From Methylobacter sp. (GTDB taxonomy: Bacteria; Pseudomonadota; Gammaproteobacteria; Methylococcales; Methylomonadaceae): a stretch of DNA of 37,759 bases. The stretch spans positions 55,636 to 93,394 of the forward strand of contig JAPLRU010000063.1 in assembly GCA_026399025.1 (NCBI GenBank), written 5' to 3'. Positions 8,505-15,902 of this stretch are shown piece by piece. Within the stretch, counting starts at the first letter, position 1. Each line of letters opens with the position of its first letter. The translations under genes were made by a program, and so were the position numbers. The notes below the pieces were generated by a model. It saw nothing but the letters and a program-made list of their open reading frames with translations. It made no database searches and was not told the origin of the DNA.

Positions 8505-8798
8505 TTATTTTTTACTTGTTGCAGCAGCGCGGATAACGTTTTCGTCACCATCCTGCCGGTTATTTTCGATTGAAACATTAGCCGTTTCAGCAGCAATTTC
8601 ATTTCCATTGCCTGCTTGAGTATTGCCGGAAATGCTGATGCCGGTATTTTTATGCTGTTCCATTTTGGCAGTTACACCTTTTTTGCTGGCGTTGAAGTTG
8701 AATATATCCAGCTTGTCTTTAAACACCCATAACGCAAGCAGTAACACCGCAACAATACCCAGCACGATAATCAAAGCAATTTGTACATTTTCACTCAC
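8505..8798 (-). CDS. Small membrane protein with two tandem Asn/Gln/Gly motifs, first gene of a split STAND-like operon
   Basis: A 97-aa protein with one N-terminal membrane helix (about residues 7-25), a short amphipathic or basic stretch, then two 18-residue repeats. Residues 54-71 read ISISGNTQAGNGNEIAAE; residues 75-92 read VSIENNRQDGDENVIRAA. The shared pattern is [IV]-x-[IV]-x-x-N-x-Q-x-G-x-x-N-x-I. The start is GTG at 8798, with GGAGG about 8 bases upstream. The same motif occurs once in the adjacent ATPase. A membrane anchor plus a signalling motif shared with an NTPase partner suggests an effector recruited by homotypic contacts, as in amyloid-signalling pairs. That is a hypothesis; no known domain is recognised. 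Confidence 0.65.
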   Translation of the reverse strand: MSENVQIALIIVLGIVAVLLLALWVFKDKLDIFNFNASKKGVTAKMEQHKNTGISISGNTQAGNGNEIAAETANVSIENNRQDGDENVIRAAATSKK

Positions 8799-9123
8799 TT
8801 ATCTATCCTCCATAAGAAATTTAAAAAACATGCAAAGTCAAAGGCTTGAGAATATGGAGTAGATAAGATGTTCCCACAATTAAAAATCCATTCCAATCCG
8901 CATTGTCCATGGCCTATGTAAACTACATCTCATTATAAGCGGCGCTTTATCGGAGCAATAATAAATTTTAAGTTATTTGGCAGTATAAGAGGCTAATAGA
9001 GGCAGTATTTGGATCTTTAATTCCATCTAAAATATGTTGGCGGATGACCATCTAAACGTCATTGACAACCCATAGCCACACACGATACTTTGGCGGACTA
9101 AAATCTCTTATCGGACACAGCTT
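8799..9123. other. Divergent intergenic region between the STAND-like operon and the DUF1640 gene
   Basis: A 325-bp AT-rich stretch separating two divergently transcribed units. It should hold both promoters. The ribosome-binding site of the minus-strand GTG start lies just inside its left edge (GGAGG around 8807-8812, read on the minus strand). I see no reading frame, tRNA or strong inverted repeat in it. Confidence 0.5.
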
Positions 9124-9396
9124 ATGACCACGATAATATTCGATACTCATAAATTTGTTCGCACGCTTAAAGACTCAGGCGTACCGGAAAATCAGGCTGA
9201 GGCCATTGCTGAAGTGATTAAAGAAGCCCAAGGCGAAGCTGAGTTGGCGACGAAAGCGGATATTGTTAGCGTTCGCCGTGATATTGATGATGTGCGTCGC
9301 GATATGCGGGAAATGGAGCAACGGCTAATCATTAAAATCGGGGCATTAATAGCCTTTGCTATGGGTATTGTTGCGGCTCTGGTGACGCTGCTATAG
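9124..9396 (+). CDS. DUF1640-family coiled-coil membrane protein
   Basis: A 90-aa protein opening with TIIFDTHKFVRTLKDSGVPENQAEAIAE, the signature start of the DUF1640 / CCDC90-like family. A charged coiled coil follows (about residues 30-68, with RRDIDDVRRDMREMEQRL heptads), then one C-terminal membrane helix (about 71-90). In bacteria these short proteins are often found singly or in multiple copies, frequently near mobile or toxin-antitoxin loci. The eukaryotic relatives are mitochondrial inner-membrane proteins linked to the calcium uniporter; the bacterial role is not known. It stands alone, with no co-directional close neighbour. Confidence 0.8.
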   Translation: MTTIIFDTHKFVRTLKDSGVPENQAEAIAEVIKEAQGEAELATKADIVSVRRDIDDVRRDMREMEQRLIIKIGALIAFAMGIVAALVTLL

Positions 9397-9739
9397 GGTT
9401 GTAGAATGCGGCGAAAAAATCGTATCACTTGCGGAAAAAGCCGGATTAGGTCTTGAGTTTTGCACAATCAGCTAAGGAACGCGCATGAAATAACTTGAGC
9501 ATTTGATTCTCCTCACCCCAACCCTCTCCAGCAGGAGAGGGAGCCAGTTGCCGAAGTTATTTCATGCACGTTCCTAAGCATGTTGAATAACCTGTTTTAA
9601 TACCCAACATTTTGAAGTTTTGTAAAACGAAAGACCGAGAGGGCAGGGAGCTGATGCTTCCGCCTCGGCTTTCGGTGATTCGCGCAAGCATTATCGAAGC
9701 CGCAAAATGCCGGGTTACGCTAACCCGACACCTATCCGT
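9397..9739. repeat. Intergenic region with inverted-repeat elements
   Basis: Three structured elements and no gene. 9475-9496 (AGGAACGCGCATGAAATAACTT) is mirrored by 9554-9575 with one mismatch; the inner arm pair CCCTCTCC/GGAGAGGG sits around 9520-9541. This is a palindromic element of about 100 bp. A second stem pairs 9628-9639 with 9664-9674 (one bulge). The motif CGGGTT-ACGCT-AACCCG follows at about 9711-9727. The last two lie between converging genes and may act as terminators, but neither has a clear T-tract. Confidence 0.55.
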
Positions 9740-10618
9740 TTAACGACCCACCGAAACCAAAAAATCCAGCAAGGTCTCATTAATACCCGGCCATTGCGCA
9801 TGAGGTTTGTCGCCTTCGCAATACCAGGTTTTTACGCCTTTAGCGCATCCGGAATAAGCCATGCAGCCATTGGCAAGCTTTTCAGGTATCGGCTCGCATT
9901 GATTGCAGGTCGCCCACCAACCCGAAGTTTGCCGGCCGTATTTGGGAAACAGGCGGTCGTTCACGCTGTGCATAATCATCACAGGAATCGGATCGGGACA
10001 TGTGTGATCGCGCAAATCCTGGTAATCGATGCCTGCCGCGCTGGGTGCAATCGCTTTGGGAATCTGTTTGGTGCCGGCCATAAACGCCAAAGCCATCGCC
10101 GCCGTACCGCCGTCGGAATGCCCGGTAACAAAAATCCGTTCTTGATCGATACACCATTGCTTGGCGACCAAGCCGGGAATCGTGCCGAGTTCGATGGTTG
10201 AGGTTGGTGATAATTCAGGATGATCGGCATAAGCCACGATAAATCCGGCGGTCGTTGCTTTCAGCGTCAGCGCCGTCGTTTTTTCGGTCTTTGCCCGGTT
10301 TGAACCTGCCGGAGAAAACACCAGCAGCAGCGGATGGGCGATAGTGGCATCGTAATTCAACGGTGTGCGTATATTGTATTTAATGCCTTCAAGCGTTGAT
10401 TCGCCGTTAACAGCGCCGGATTCTCCGTCGAGTTTACCGGCAACGCATTGGGGATTTGCTCCGGCATAAGAGGCGCTGCCCACTTGAGAATATTGGTCGT
10501 TATCTTCGCTGAAAAAAACGATCAGTGTTAGCAAAATGGGTAGTACGAACAATAGCTTAAAAACATTGTTCCGGATGGTTGGCGCCGCTTTTAATTTGTC
10601 CAGGTAGGCTTTAAACAT
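9740..10618 (-). CDS. PHB-depolymerase/LpqC-like esterase, membrane-anchored
   Basis: A 292-aa alpha/beta hydrolase. An N-terminal hydrophobic segment (about residues 19-36) without a clear cleavage site suggests a membrane anchor with the catalytic domain in the periplasm. The nucleophile elbow is GHSDGG (Ser168). Likely acid and base are Asp221 (HSVNDRLFP) and His273 (GDKPHAQWPG). The layout agrees with the poly(3-hydroxybutyrate) depolymerase / feruloyl-esterase-like family (COG3509). Six or more cysteines (C58, C156, C207, C238, C241, C252, C258, C267) suggest disulfides, consistent with export. The start overlaps the end of the upstream gene by 8 bp, so the two are co-translated. The natural substrate cannot be inferred. 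Confidence 0.75.
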   Translation of the reverse strand: MFKAYLDKLKAAPTIRNNVFKLLFVLPILLTLIVFFSEDNDQYSQVGSASYAGANPQCVAGKLDGESGAVNGESTLEGIKYNIRTPLNYDATIAHPLLLVFSPAGSNRAKTEKTTALTLKATTAGFIVAYADHPELSPTSTIELGTIPGLVAKQWCIDQERIFVTGHSDGGTAAMALAFMAGTKQIPKAIAPSAAGIDYQDLRDHTCPDPIPVMIMHSVNDRLFPKYGRQTSGWWATCNQCEPIPEKLANGCMAYSGCAKGVKTWYCEGDKPHAQWPGINETLLDFLVSVGR

Positions 10619-11213
10619 CGGACGGCCTCGCTACTGATTTATCGGAGGCGCGTTTCATAAAATATACAGCCACTGCGATAAACACCGCGATAAATAAAAA
10701 TCTTAACGGAAGTTTACCTGAGGACTCCGATTCAAGCCCTACCGAAAGCGGGATATGGTTATCGATGCTTTTGTCTTTATGCACGATTGCAACATGGACC
10801 AGATAATTACCGGCACCGAATTTATTGAAATCAACCGTGCCGTTCACCGTGCCCGATTTTATTTTCGTCGGTTCCAGATAGAAAACGCGGGTTCCTTCCG
10901 GTTCTTTGGTGACTTCAAATTCAACGGTTAAATTACGCAGGCTTTTACCGCCATAATCGAATACCAGGTTAGTGGCGCCCAGGTGCGGAATCGCCTGGCA
11001 ATATTCTTTGCTGCTAAATGTTGGGGTGTAGGCGGTAAAGTGGACTCGCTCATGACTTACCAGAATATTGCAGGCATCGATTTCATCGCTTGCTCCGCGG
11101 TGCGCGTAAGCGGTTGGCGGTAAAGCGAAGCTCAATAATCCGCATAAGCTCAGCATACGACAGCTATAGGTCAACGTATTGATTAATGCGGGTAACAGAT
11201 GACTCTCTTTCAT
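10611..11213 (-). CDS. Exported protein with C-terminal membrane anchor, function unknown
   Basis: A 200-aa protein with an N-terminal signal peptide (hydrophobic 20-36, probable cleavage after PPTAYA at residue 37) and a C-terminal membrane helix at about 169-186 followed by KRASDKS. The region between is beta-rich (LTVEFEVTKEPEGTRVFYLEP, GAGNYLVHVAIVH) and looks immunoglobulin-like or cupredoxin-like. Cysteines at 48 and 72 may pair. The ATG at 11213 has GAGG about 9 bases upstream on the minus strand. It overlaps the esterase gene by 8 bp, so a shared periplasmic role with that enzyme is likely. I do not recognise a named family. Confidence 0.6.
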   Translation of the reverse strand: MKESHLLPALINTLTYSCRMLSLCGLLSFALPPTAYAHRGASDEIDACNILVSHERVHFTAYTPTFSSKEYCQAIPHLGATNLVFDYGGKSLRNLTVEFEVTKEPEGTRVFYLEPTKIKSGTVNGTVDFNKFGAGNYLVHVAIVHKDKSIDNHIPLSVGLESESSGKLPLRFLFIAVFIAVAVYFMKRASDKSVARPSDV

Positions 11214-11325
11214 GCTTAAAACCTCTATCTAGTGAAAGCGGAAGTGTCAATTCCATTGATGGTGGATTTGCGCTTATAAAGGGTATTGGCAATCGGCAGC
11301 GATACCTTGCCCGATTGCCTGCGTA

Positions 11326-11652
11326 TTAGAAATCGAAACTTTCAACTTCCGCAGTTAAAAATAGCGGAGTGCCTCCGGTCGAAATATCAACGGCATGTTG
11401 CGCGGTTTCTTGTCCACCGGGAGAAGTTAAACAGGCTTCCAAATCTTGCATTGACGGAAAATAAACTTCGGCAATGCGATGGAACGGGGCTTGTTCTTGG
11501 CCTACGCTGCTCTTAATCAGCGACGCGACGAAGCGGGTTTTTCCGGCCAATTTTTCTACCGCCATCGGGACATGCTCCTGCGCATAGCGTTGTTCGAATA
11601 TTTCAACATCGGCAGGGGTGGGATACATCACGATTAATTTTGCTGTTTTCAT
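11326..11652 (-). CDS. EthD-domain protein
   Basis: A 108-aa protein of the EthD / ferredoxin-like alpha+beta barrel type. It has an opening strand AKLIVMYPTPADVEIFEQRY, the typical His after a Tyr-containing helix (YAQEHVPMAVE), and a central PFHRIAEVYFPSMQDLEACLTSPGG segment as in EthD and related small dimeric proteins. Members assist in ether degradation (EthD) or act as small monooxygenase/isomerase-like enzymes. The specific reaction here is unknown. It is transcribed divergently from a LysR-type regulator, which probably controls it. Confidence 0.8.
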   Translation of the reverse strand: MKTAKLIVMYPTPADVEIFEQRYAQEHVPMAVEKLAGKTRFVASLIKSSVGQEQAPFHRIAEVYFPSMQDLEACLTSPGGQETAQHAVDISTGGTPLFLTAEVESFDF

Positions 11653-11702
11653 GGTTTTCTCGTATAGCTTTTAAAAGAGCGGCCATCGTATAGTGAAACG
11701 TA

Positions 11703-11719
11703 AGTATTTGTATAATACT
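11703..11719. promoter_or_regulatory. Candidate LysR-type operator
   Basis: The palindrome AGTAT-N7-ATACT contains the T-N11-A core (T at 11705, A at 11717) typical of LysR-regulator sites. It lies in the 118-bp gap between the divergent EthD and LysR genes. A second short dyad, CTAT-N6-ATAG, lies at 11726-11739. The assignment rests on motif and position only. Confidence 0.45.
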
Positions 11720-11770
11720 GACATTCTATGGAACAATAGGTTTTTACTATACTTTCTGAAGGTGGCTCCG

Positions 11771-12646
11771 ATGGAAATGCAGCAAATCCGCTATTTTTTG
11801 GCCGTCTGCGACCAAGGCTCAATCACCCATGCGGCGCAGTTGACTTATGTTTCCCAACCGTCTTTGACGCAAGCCATAAAAAAACTGGAAGATGAAATGG
11901 GCGGGGCTTTATTCACGCGGACCCGTTCAGGCTGTCAGTTAACGCCGTTAGGGCGCATGGTGGAATCTAAGCTACGCAAGATTTATAAAGAGCTTCAGGC
12001 AACTAAAGCTGAGGCGATTCGTTTTACCCGCTTAAATACCATTCCCTTGCGCATCGGTCTGATGACCACTATAGGCGCGCAACGCTTAAGCCCCGGTCTG
12101 GTGTGGTATCAGCAAGAATATCCGAACATCGAATTGGAACTCATCGTCGACAGCGAAACGGAGTTGTTTAAGCAGCTGGATTCCGGCTTATTGGATTTAG
12201 TGATCAGTGCCCCGGTACATGCATTGGCGCCGCCGTATCAATCGACATTGCTTTACCAAGAGCGCTATGTGGTTGTATTCAGCCCCACTCATCGCTTTAA
12301 TCACTTGCAAAAAATCGATTTGAAAGCGATACAGTCGGAACCTTATTTAGACCGGCTCAACTGCGAATTAAGAGAGGATCTGAAATGTATTTGCCACAAC
12401 CAGGAAATCGATCTTTATGCGGCTTACCGCAGCAATAGCGAAGAATGGATTTTGCATATGGTGAAAGCGGGTATCGGTGTGGCGTTAATGCCGGAATATA
12501 CCCTGCCTAAACAGGCAACCGACATCGGTTATCGCTATTTGTCCGAGCCTGAAATTAGTCGTCAGGTGTATGCGATTCATGCGCATCAGGCAGCGCTAAG
12601 ATTTGAGTTGCAGGCATTGATAGCCAATTTGAGTAGCGTGCAGTGA
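11771..12646 (+). CDS. LysR-family transcriptional regulator
   Basis: A 291-residue regulator. I chose ATG 11771 over the longer frame from GTG 11693 because GAAGGTGG sits 6-13 bases upstream and the protein then starts with the canonical MEMQQIRYFLAVCDQGSITHAA. The winged helix-turn-helix covers about residues 1-60 (SITHAAQLTYVSQPSLTQAIKKLEDEMGGALFTR). The periplasmic-binding-like effector domain follows (IPLRIGLMTTIG..., LDSGLLDLVISAP...). The divergent EthD gene and the T-N11-A dyad between them suggest that it controls that gene and itself. The inducer is unknown. The domain layout and length are normal for the family. Confidence 0.88.
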   Translation: MEMQQIRYFLAVCDQGSITHAAQLTYVSQPSLTQAIKKLEDEMGGALFTRTRSGCQLTPLGRMVESKLRKIYKELQATKAEAIRFTRLNTIPLRIGLMTTIGAQRLSPGLVWYQQEYPNIELELIVDSETELFKQLDSGLLDLVISAPVHALAPPYQSTLLYQERYVVVFSPTHRFNHLQKIDLKAIQSEPYLDRLNCELREDLKCICHNQEIDLYAAYRSNSEEWILHMVKAGIGVALMPEYTLPKQATDIGYRYLSEPEISRQVYAIHAHQAALRFELQALIANLSSVQ

Positions 12647-12655
12647 TTTGGCGTT

Positions 12656-12727
12656 TATGTCCGGTAATTATGGCGACGGTTGTCGGGCTTTGATGGTATT
12701 TTTCAAGAGAAAAAGATACCGGACATA
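12656..12727. terminator. Inverted repeat between converging genes
   Basis: An 11-bp perfect inverted repeat, TATGTCCGGTA (12656-12666) and TACCGGACATA (12717-12727), lies just after the LysR stop and just before the end of the minus-strand small ORF. Its position between converging units fits a shared terminator, but the 50-base loop is long and the call is weak. Confidence 0.35.
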
Positions 12728-12739
12728 GGTCGCATCTTT

Positions 12740-12862
12740 TTAACCCAAACGAAATAATTCCTTAATTAATAGCTCAACGGCCCAAGTGACCCATAAAGCA
12801 AAGGCGGACATAGCCAGCGATATCGTTATTATATTGGGATTGTTTAGTGTGGATTTGTTCAT
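12740..12862 (-). CDS. Predicted 40-aa single-pass membrane protein
   Basis: A short open frame, ATG at 12862 and TAA at 12740-12742. It encodes MNKSTLNNPNIITISLAMSA and continues with FALWVTWAVELLIKELFRLG. One hydrophobic segment of about 20 residues (from about residue 11 to 33) is followed by a basic end, as in many small membrane proteins. A weak GGGGTAAG lies upstream. No family is recognised and the frame could be fortuitous. Codon composition and the compact membrane helix make it worth keeping. Confidence 0.4.
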   Translation of the reverse strand: MNKSTLNNPNIITISLAMSAFALWVTWAVELLIKELFRLG

Positions 12863-12951
12863 GGCGCTTACCCCGAGTCAATGAGTCAAAGGGCTATTGT
12901 GGTTAAGCCAGGTTAACGTTTGATGACACTGGGGTAAATTAATGCAGGGGA

Positions 12952-13209
12952 TTAATCTCTAATGGCTCGGATGAATAAAATGTTGCTTGATGCTTGACCA
13001 ATAATCTCAAAGTTCTTGATTGCGGCATCCTGAGTTTTTTTCATCATCAGAAAGCGGACTTCCGACGTGTCTTCAATGTAGCGGTGAATCCGCTCAGTCG
13101 CTTCGATAATGTGTCCAGATAAAATTAAAATAAAACATGACAAAGGCTTCGGGAAAGCCCTATCATTTTCCCCTTTTAAGCTCGATTCGCCGTCTAACGC
13201 ACGGTACAA
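12952..13209 (-). pseudogene. Truncated HepT-like (DUF86) gene remnant
   Basis: Residues about 29-77 of this 85-codon frame (nucleotides about 12979-13125) read HIIEATERIHRYIEDTSEVR and KTQDAAIKNFEIIGQASSNI. This is the N-terminal helical part of HepT-like toxins of the MntA-HepT system. The family continues with a catalytic RxxxxxH/Y region (RNRLIHGY-type) that is absent here: the frame runs into IRAIRD and stops. The upstream 28 codons do not look like HepT. No MntA nucleotidyltransferase is found next to it. It is best read as a degraded, inactive relic of a toxin-antitoxin pair. Confidence 0.6.
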
Positions 13210-13218
13210 GGTTAATGC

Positions 13219-15051
13219 ATGTCGACTCCTATTTCATCTGTAAAATTCATTTTAATAGCCGGTACGCTGTTGTCAGGGTGTAGTGCGACCCGGCAAATTG
13301 TGGTTGATCATCCATCGACTCAGGCCAGTCAGTTTCAACCGTTACAAGGTTTTCAGGCTATTGATGGCGACGATTATTATGTGCGCTTGATTTCGGAGTT
13401 TGATTTTAAAGGCGACAATGTTTTAAAAAGCGGTTGCAGCAATAGGACGCCGTCTTATGAAAAGGGCGATTTATCGGCCGCGCTTATCTATAGTGTGCGT
13501 AACGAGGCGCTTAAACTCAATCGTGAGGCGACCGGTTTTATGTATCAGGCGACCACGGGGAAGTGCAATTTTACCTTCGATGCTAAAAAACAATACCTGA
13601 CACCGTGGATACGTCTGGATTCGGGTAAGGAAACCATGGTCGATTATAATTTTTATACCAACGCCAATAGCGATGTGGATGTGTCGAGCTTGGTCGGCGA
13701 CGTCAACGCGGCCGGCAATCTGCTGGCGTTAACGGGCGTCGGCATGGGGGTTGCTATTATGGGGCAGGTTGCCGGACAGTGGGTAAAAGGTAATCAGCAA
13801 GCGGCGGCGGATGCGCCTGTGTCCCACCAATCGGCCAAGCATAGCTCGGAGTCGCATTCGTTACCGGTGGCTACGGCTTTTTCGGGCAAGACGGGGACGC
13901 TTAATCAGACGATGTTTAAGGTTTATGACGTGGCGGAGGGTGGATTTAATCTGTTGGGTTCTGACACCAAACAATTGGGCGAACTCAAGATTTATCCGGA
14001 AATTCTGCCGTCATTGTTGTTAAAGACTAGCGCTGAAGGTATTCCCGATGCCCGTGATTTGTCGTTTGAGGAGTTGGGTTATTCGCCGATAAAATCGGCT
14101 GCGGGGGAAATCAATCTGCAACAATTGATTGAGCAATCGACACATCCGGCAAAACCGAATTTAAAGCCGGATTGGAATAATTATCAGGAAGTGGAAGGCA
14201 GTTGCCGAAAATTGAAGCTGGTGATGAAGGATTTGGGTTTCAATAAGTTTGATCGTAATGCGGTGATTTATTATTTCCTGGCGAAAAATTCCGATTGGAA
14301 TAACTACAACATCAGTCGGCAAAAGACTCAAAGCGAGGAATTGCGGCCCAAGGTTATAGAAAATTATCGTAGTAAGAATTTTGCTAATTGTCTGACAGCC
14401 GATGATTATGCGGTTATGAAATCAATGGGCTTGCCGGTTAATACGCCGTCCGATTGGGAGCAGATGGGCGAGGCAAGCCAGAAAAAAGAGCAGTTGTTTA
14501 CGCCGCTGAAGTCTATTGAGCGGCAGCTGGTTGCCGTGTTGAAAAATCCTAATAGGATAGAAATGGAACAGCAGTTGTTCCCGCTGTTGAGTACGGCAAA
14601 AAATGGCGATGGTAGTGTGTTGCTGCAAAATCATTTGGGTGATTTTGGTTTAGAGTTATTGTTGAATCCTTCGGTTGCGACGCCTCCGGGCGATGCTTCG
14701 ACTGCTCCGGCCGTTGCGCCGGCGGCTATTCCCGGTGAGGGAATTATTGTGAGCGCCCGTCAATTGGCGCAAGTTTTTTCGGGGCTGTCGATAAATGAGC
14801 TGAGCTGCGCCCGGCCGGTTCCTGACGGTTTGGGAAAATCCGGGAGTAATGCAGGAATTTTATTGTTCACCACTAAAGAAGGTAGTTCGCGTGTTAAAGG
14901 CGGCGCCATGGAATTTGAGTTTTCCGGTGGTAAGGTGATGCGTATTGCTTTTGAGCTATCTACCTACCGGGATTTCGAGCAGGATTTATTGGATCGGCCG
15001 GAAATTGGCGGTTGTCGAATTGATCCTTCTTTTCTGACAAAATTGCACTAG
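13219..15051 (+). CDS. Large lipoprotein of unknown function
   Basis: A 610-aa protein with a lipoprotein signal: hydrophobic residues 9-19 and lipobox LLSG-C21. AAGG lies about 7 bases before the ATG. Residues 50-150 form a beta-rich region with C73 and C116. Residues 155-190 are Gly/Ala-rich and hydrophobic (AAGNLLALTGVGMGVAIMGQ), perhaps a membrane-associating hairpin. Residues 190-480 are mixed with no recognised domain. A Pro/Ala linker (about 486-505) leads to a C-terminal domain of about 100 residues with C530 and C599. Ser-Asp at the positions after the lipid Cys is not seen (CSAT), so outer-membrane sorting is likely. It stands alone on this strand. I do not recognise its family. Confidence 0.6.
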   Translation: MSTPISSVKFILIAGTLLSGCSATRQIVVDHPSTQASQFQPLQGFQAIDGDDYYVRLISEFDFKGDNVLKSGCSNRTPSYEKGDLSAALIYSVRNEALKLNREATGFMYQATTGKCNFTFDAKKQYLTPWIRLDSGKETMVDYNFYTNANSDVDVSSLVGDVNAAGNLLALTGVGMGVAIMGQVAGQWVKGNQQAAADAPVSHQSAKHSSESHSLPVATAFSGKTGTLNQTMFKVYDVAEGGFNLLGSDTKQLGELKIYPEILPSLLLKTSAEGIPDARDLSFEELGYSPIKSAAGEINLQQLIEQSTHPAKPNLKPDWNNYQEVEGSCRKLKLVMKDLGFNKFDRNAVIYYFLAKNSDWNNYNISRQKTQSEELRPKVIENYRSKNFANCLTADDYAVMKSMGLPVNTPSDWEQMGEASQKKEQLFTPLKSIERQLVAVLKNPNRIEMEQQLFPLLSTAKNGDGSVLLQNHLGDFGLELLLNPSVATPPGDASTAPAVAPAAIPGEGIIVSARQLAQVFSGLSINELSCARPVPDGLGKSGSNAGILLFTTKEGSSRVKGGAMEFEFSGGKVMRIAFELSTYRDFEQDLLDRPEIGGCRIDPSFLTKLH

Positions 15052-15192
15052 CGTTTATAGTTGTCTTTTTTGTTTTTTTCCTGATGAAACAAGCCGTTTT
15101 GCTATAAAAACTAAATGTGGATTTGAAAATGAATATAATCCATAATATTAGTGCGGTAAATAATTATAAACATAAACCTCAGGAGAAACATT

Positions 15193-15591
15193 ATGGCTTT
15201 AATTACTTGGACAGCTGGTCAATACGGCACAAATGTTGGCTTTGCAGATGAAGAGCATCAAATTTTGTTTGATAAACTGAATAAGCTGTATGACTTGGCA
15301 ACAGGTGGTGCAGAGCGTTCTGCGATAGGTGCGCAATTAGATGATTTGATCTCATATGTTGTTGACCACTTTGCTCATGAAGAAAGAGAAATGCTGGCAA
15401 AAGGTTATGCCGGTTATGATCGTCACAAGGAAGAGCATGAAGCTCTGGTCGGTATTTGCGGTGGCCTACAAGCAAAATTTCATGCAGGTGAAGCTGAAGT
15501 TGACGAAGGCGTTGGTCAACTGGTTAAAGGTTGGTTAGATAACCATATCCCTAACTTTGATATGGCTTATGCGGATGCATTAAACAGCTGA
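15193..15591 (+). CDS. Bacteriohemerythrin
   Basis: A 132-aa four-helix-bundle di-iron oxygen-binding protein. The ligand set is complete: H22 (DEEHQ), H59 and E63 (DHFAHEE), H78 and H82 (RHKEEH), H118 and D123 (NHIPNFD). A strong ribosome-binding site (AGGAG, 7-8 bases upstream) and a strong terminator immediately after suggest a highly expressed monocistronic gene. In Methylococcus such proteins are proposed to deliver oxygen to the particulate methane monooxygenase. Here the oxygen-using neighbour is the aa3 oxidase operon just downstream, so supply to either enzyme is possible. No sensor or methyl-accepting domain is attached. Confidence 0.93.
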   Translation: MALITWTAGQYGTNVGFADEEHQILFDKLNKLYDLATGGAERSAIGAQLDDLISYVVDHFAHEEREMLAKGYAGYDRHKEEHEALVGICGGLQAKFHAGEAEVDEGVGQLVKGWLDNHIPNFDMAYADALNS

Positions 15592-15612
15592 TCAGGTTCC
15601 AAAGTTAAAAAC

Positions 15613-15651
15613 AAAGGCTTGTGAGTCGCATTGATTCACAAGCCTTTTTAT
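15613..15651 (+). terminator. Rho-independent terminator of the hemerythrin gene
   Basis: A 12-bp perfect stem (AAAGGCTTGTGA, 15613-15624, with TCACAAGCCTTT, 15636-15647) closes an 11-base loop and runs into a T-rich tail. It lies 22 bases after the stop codon. Confidence 0.9.
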
Positions 15652-15902
15652 TGTGTAAAATAAAATCCGGAAAAGGACAGCTGGTATAGATTAGCCGCAT
15701 AGGTTAGAATTGAAAAGATTATTTGTGATAATTATTACGTAAATGGAAAAGGGCGGGCTTTGGCCTGTTCGCAAATTACGAAACGATATAACGCATACAA
15801 GTAGCTCGTAAAAAACAACCCAGCGTAAGAGTGATTGGGCGGTGTTTATTATTAATTACGAGTTATCCAAGAGTTTATAACTACTAACTAGGAGGCTGCT
15901 CC

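Noticed and set aside
11693-11770. 26-residue N-terminal extension of the LysR regulator
   Set aside because: The extension is encoded in the AT-rich divergent promoter with the T-N11-A dyad, and a good ribosome-binding site precedes the ATG at 11771.
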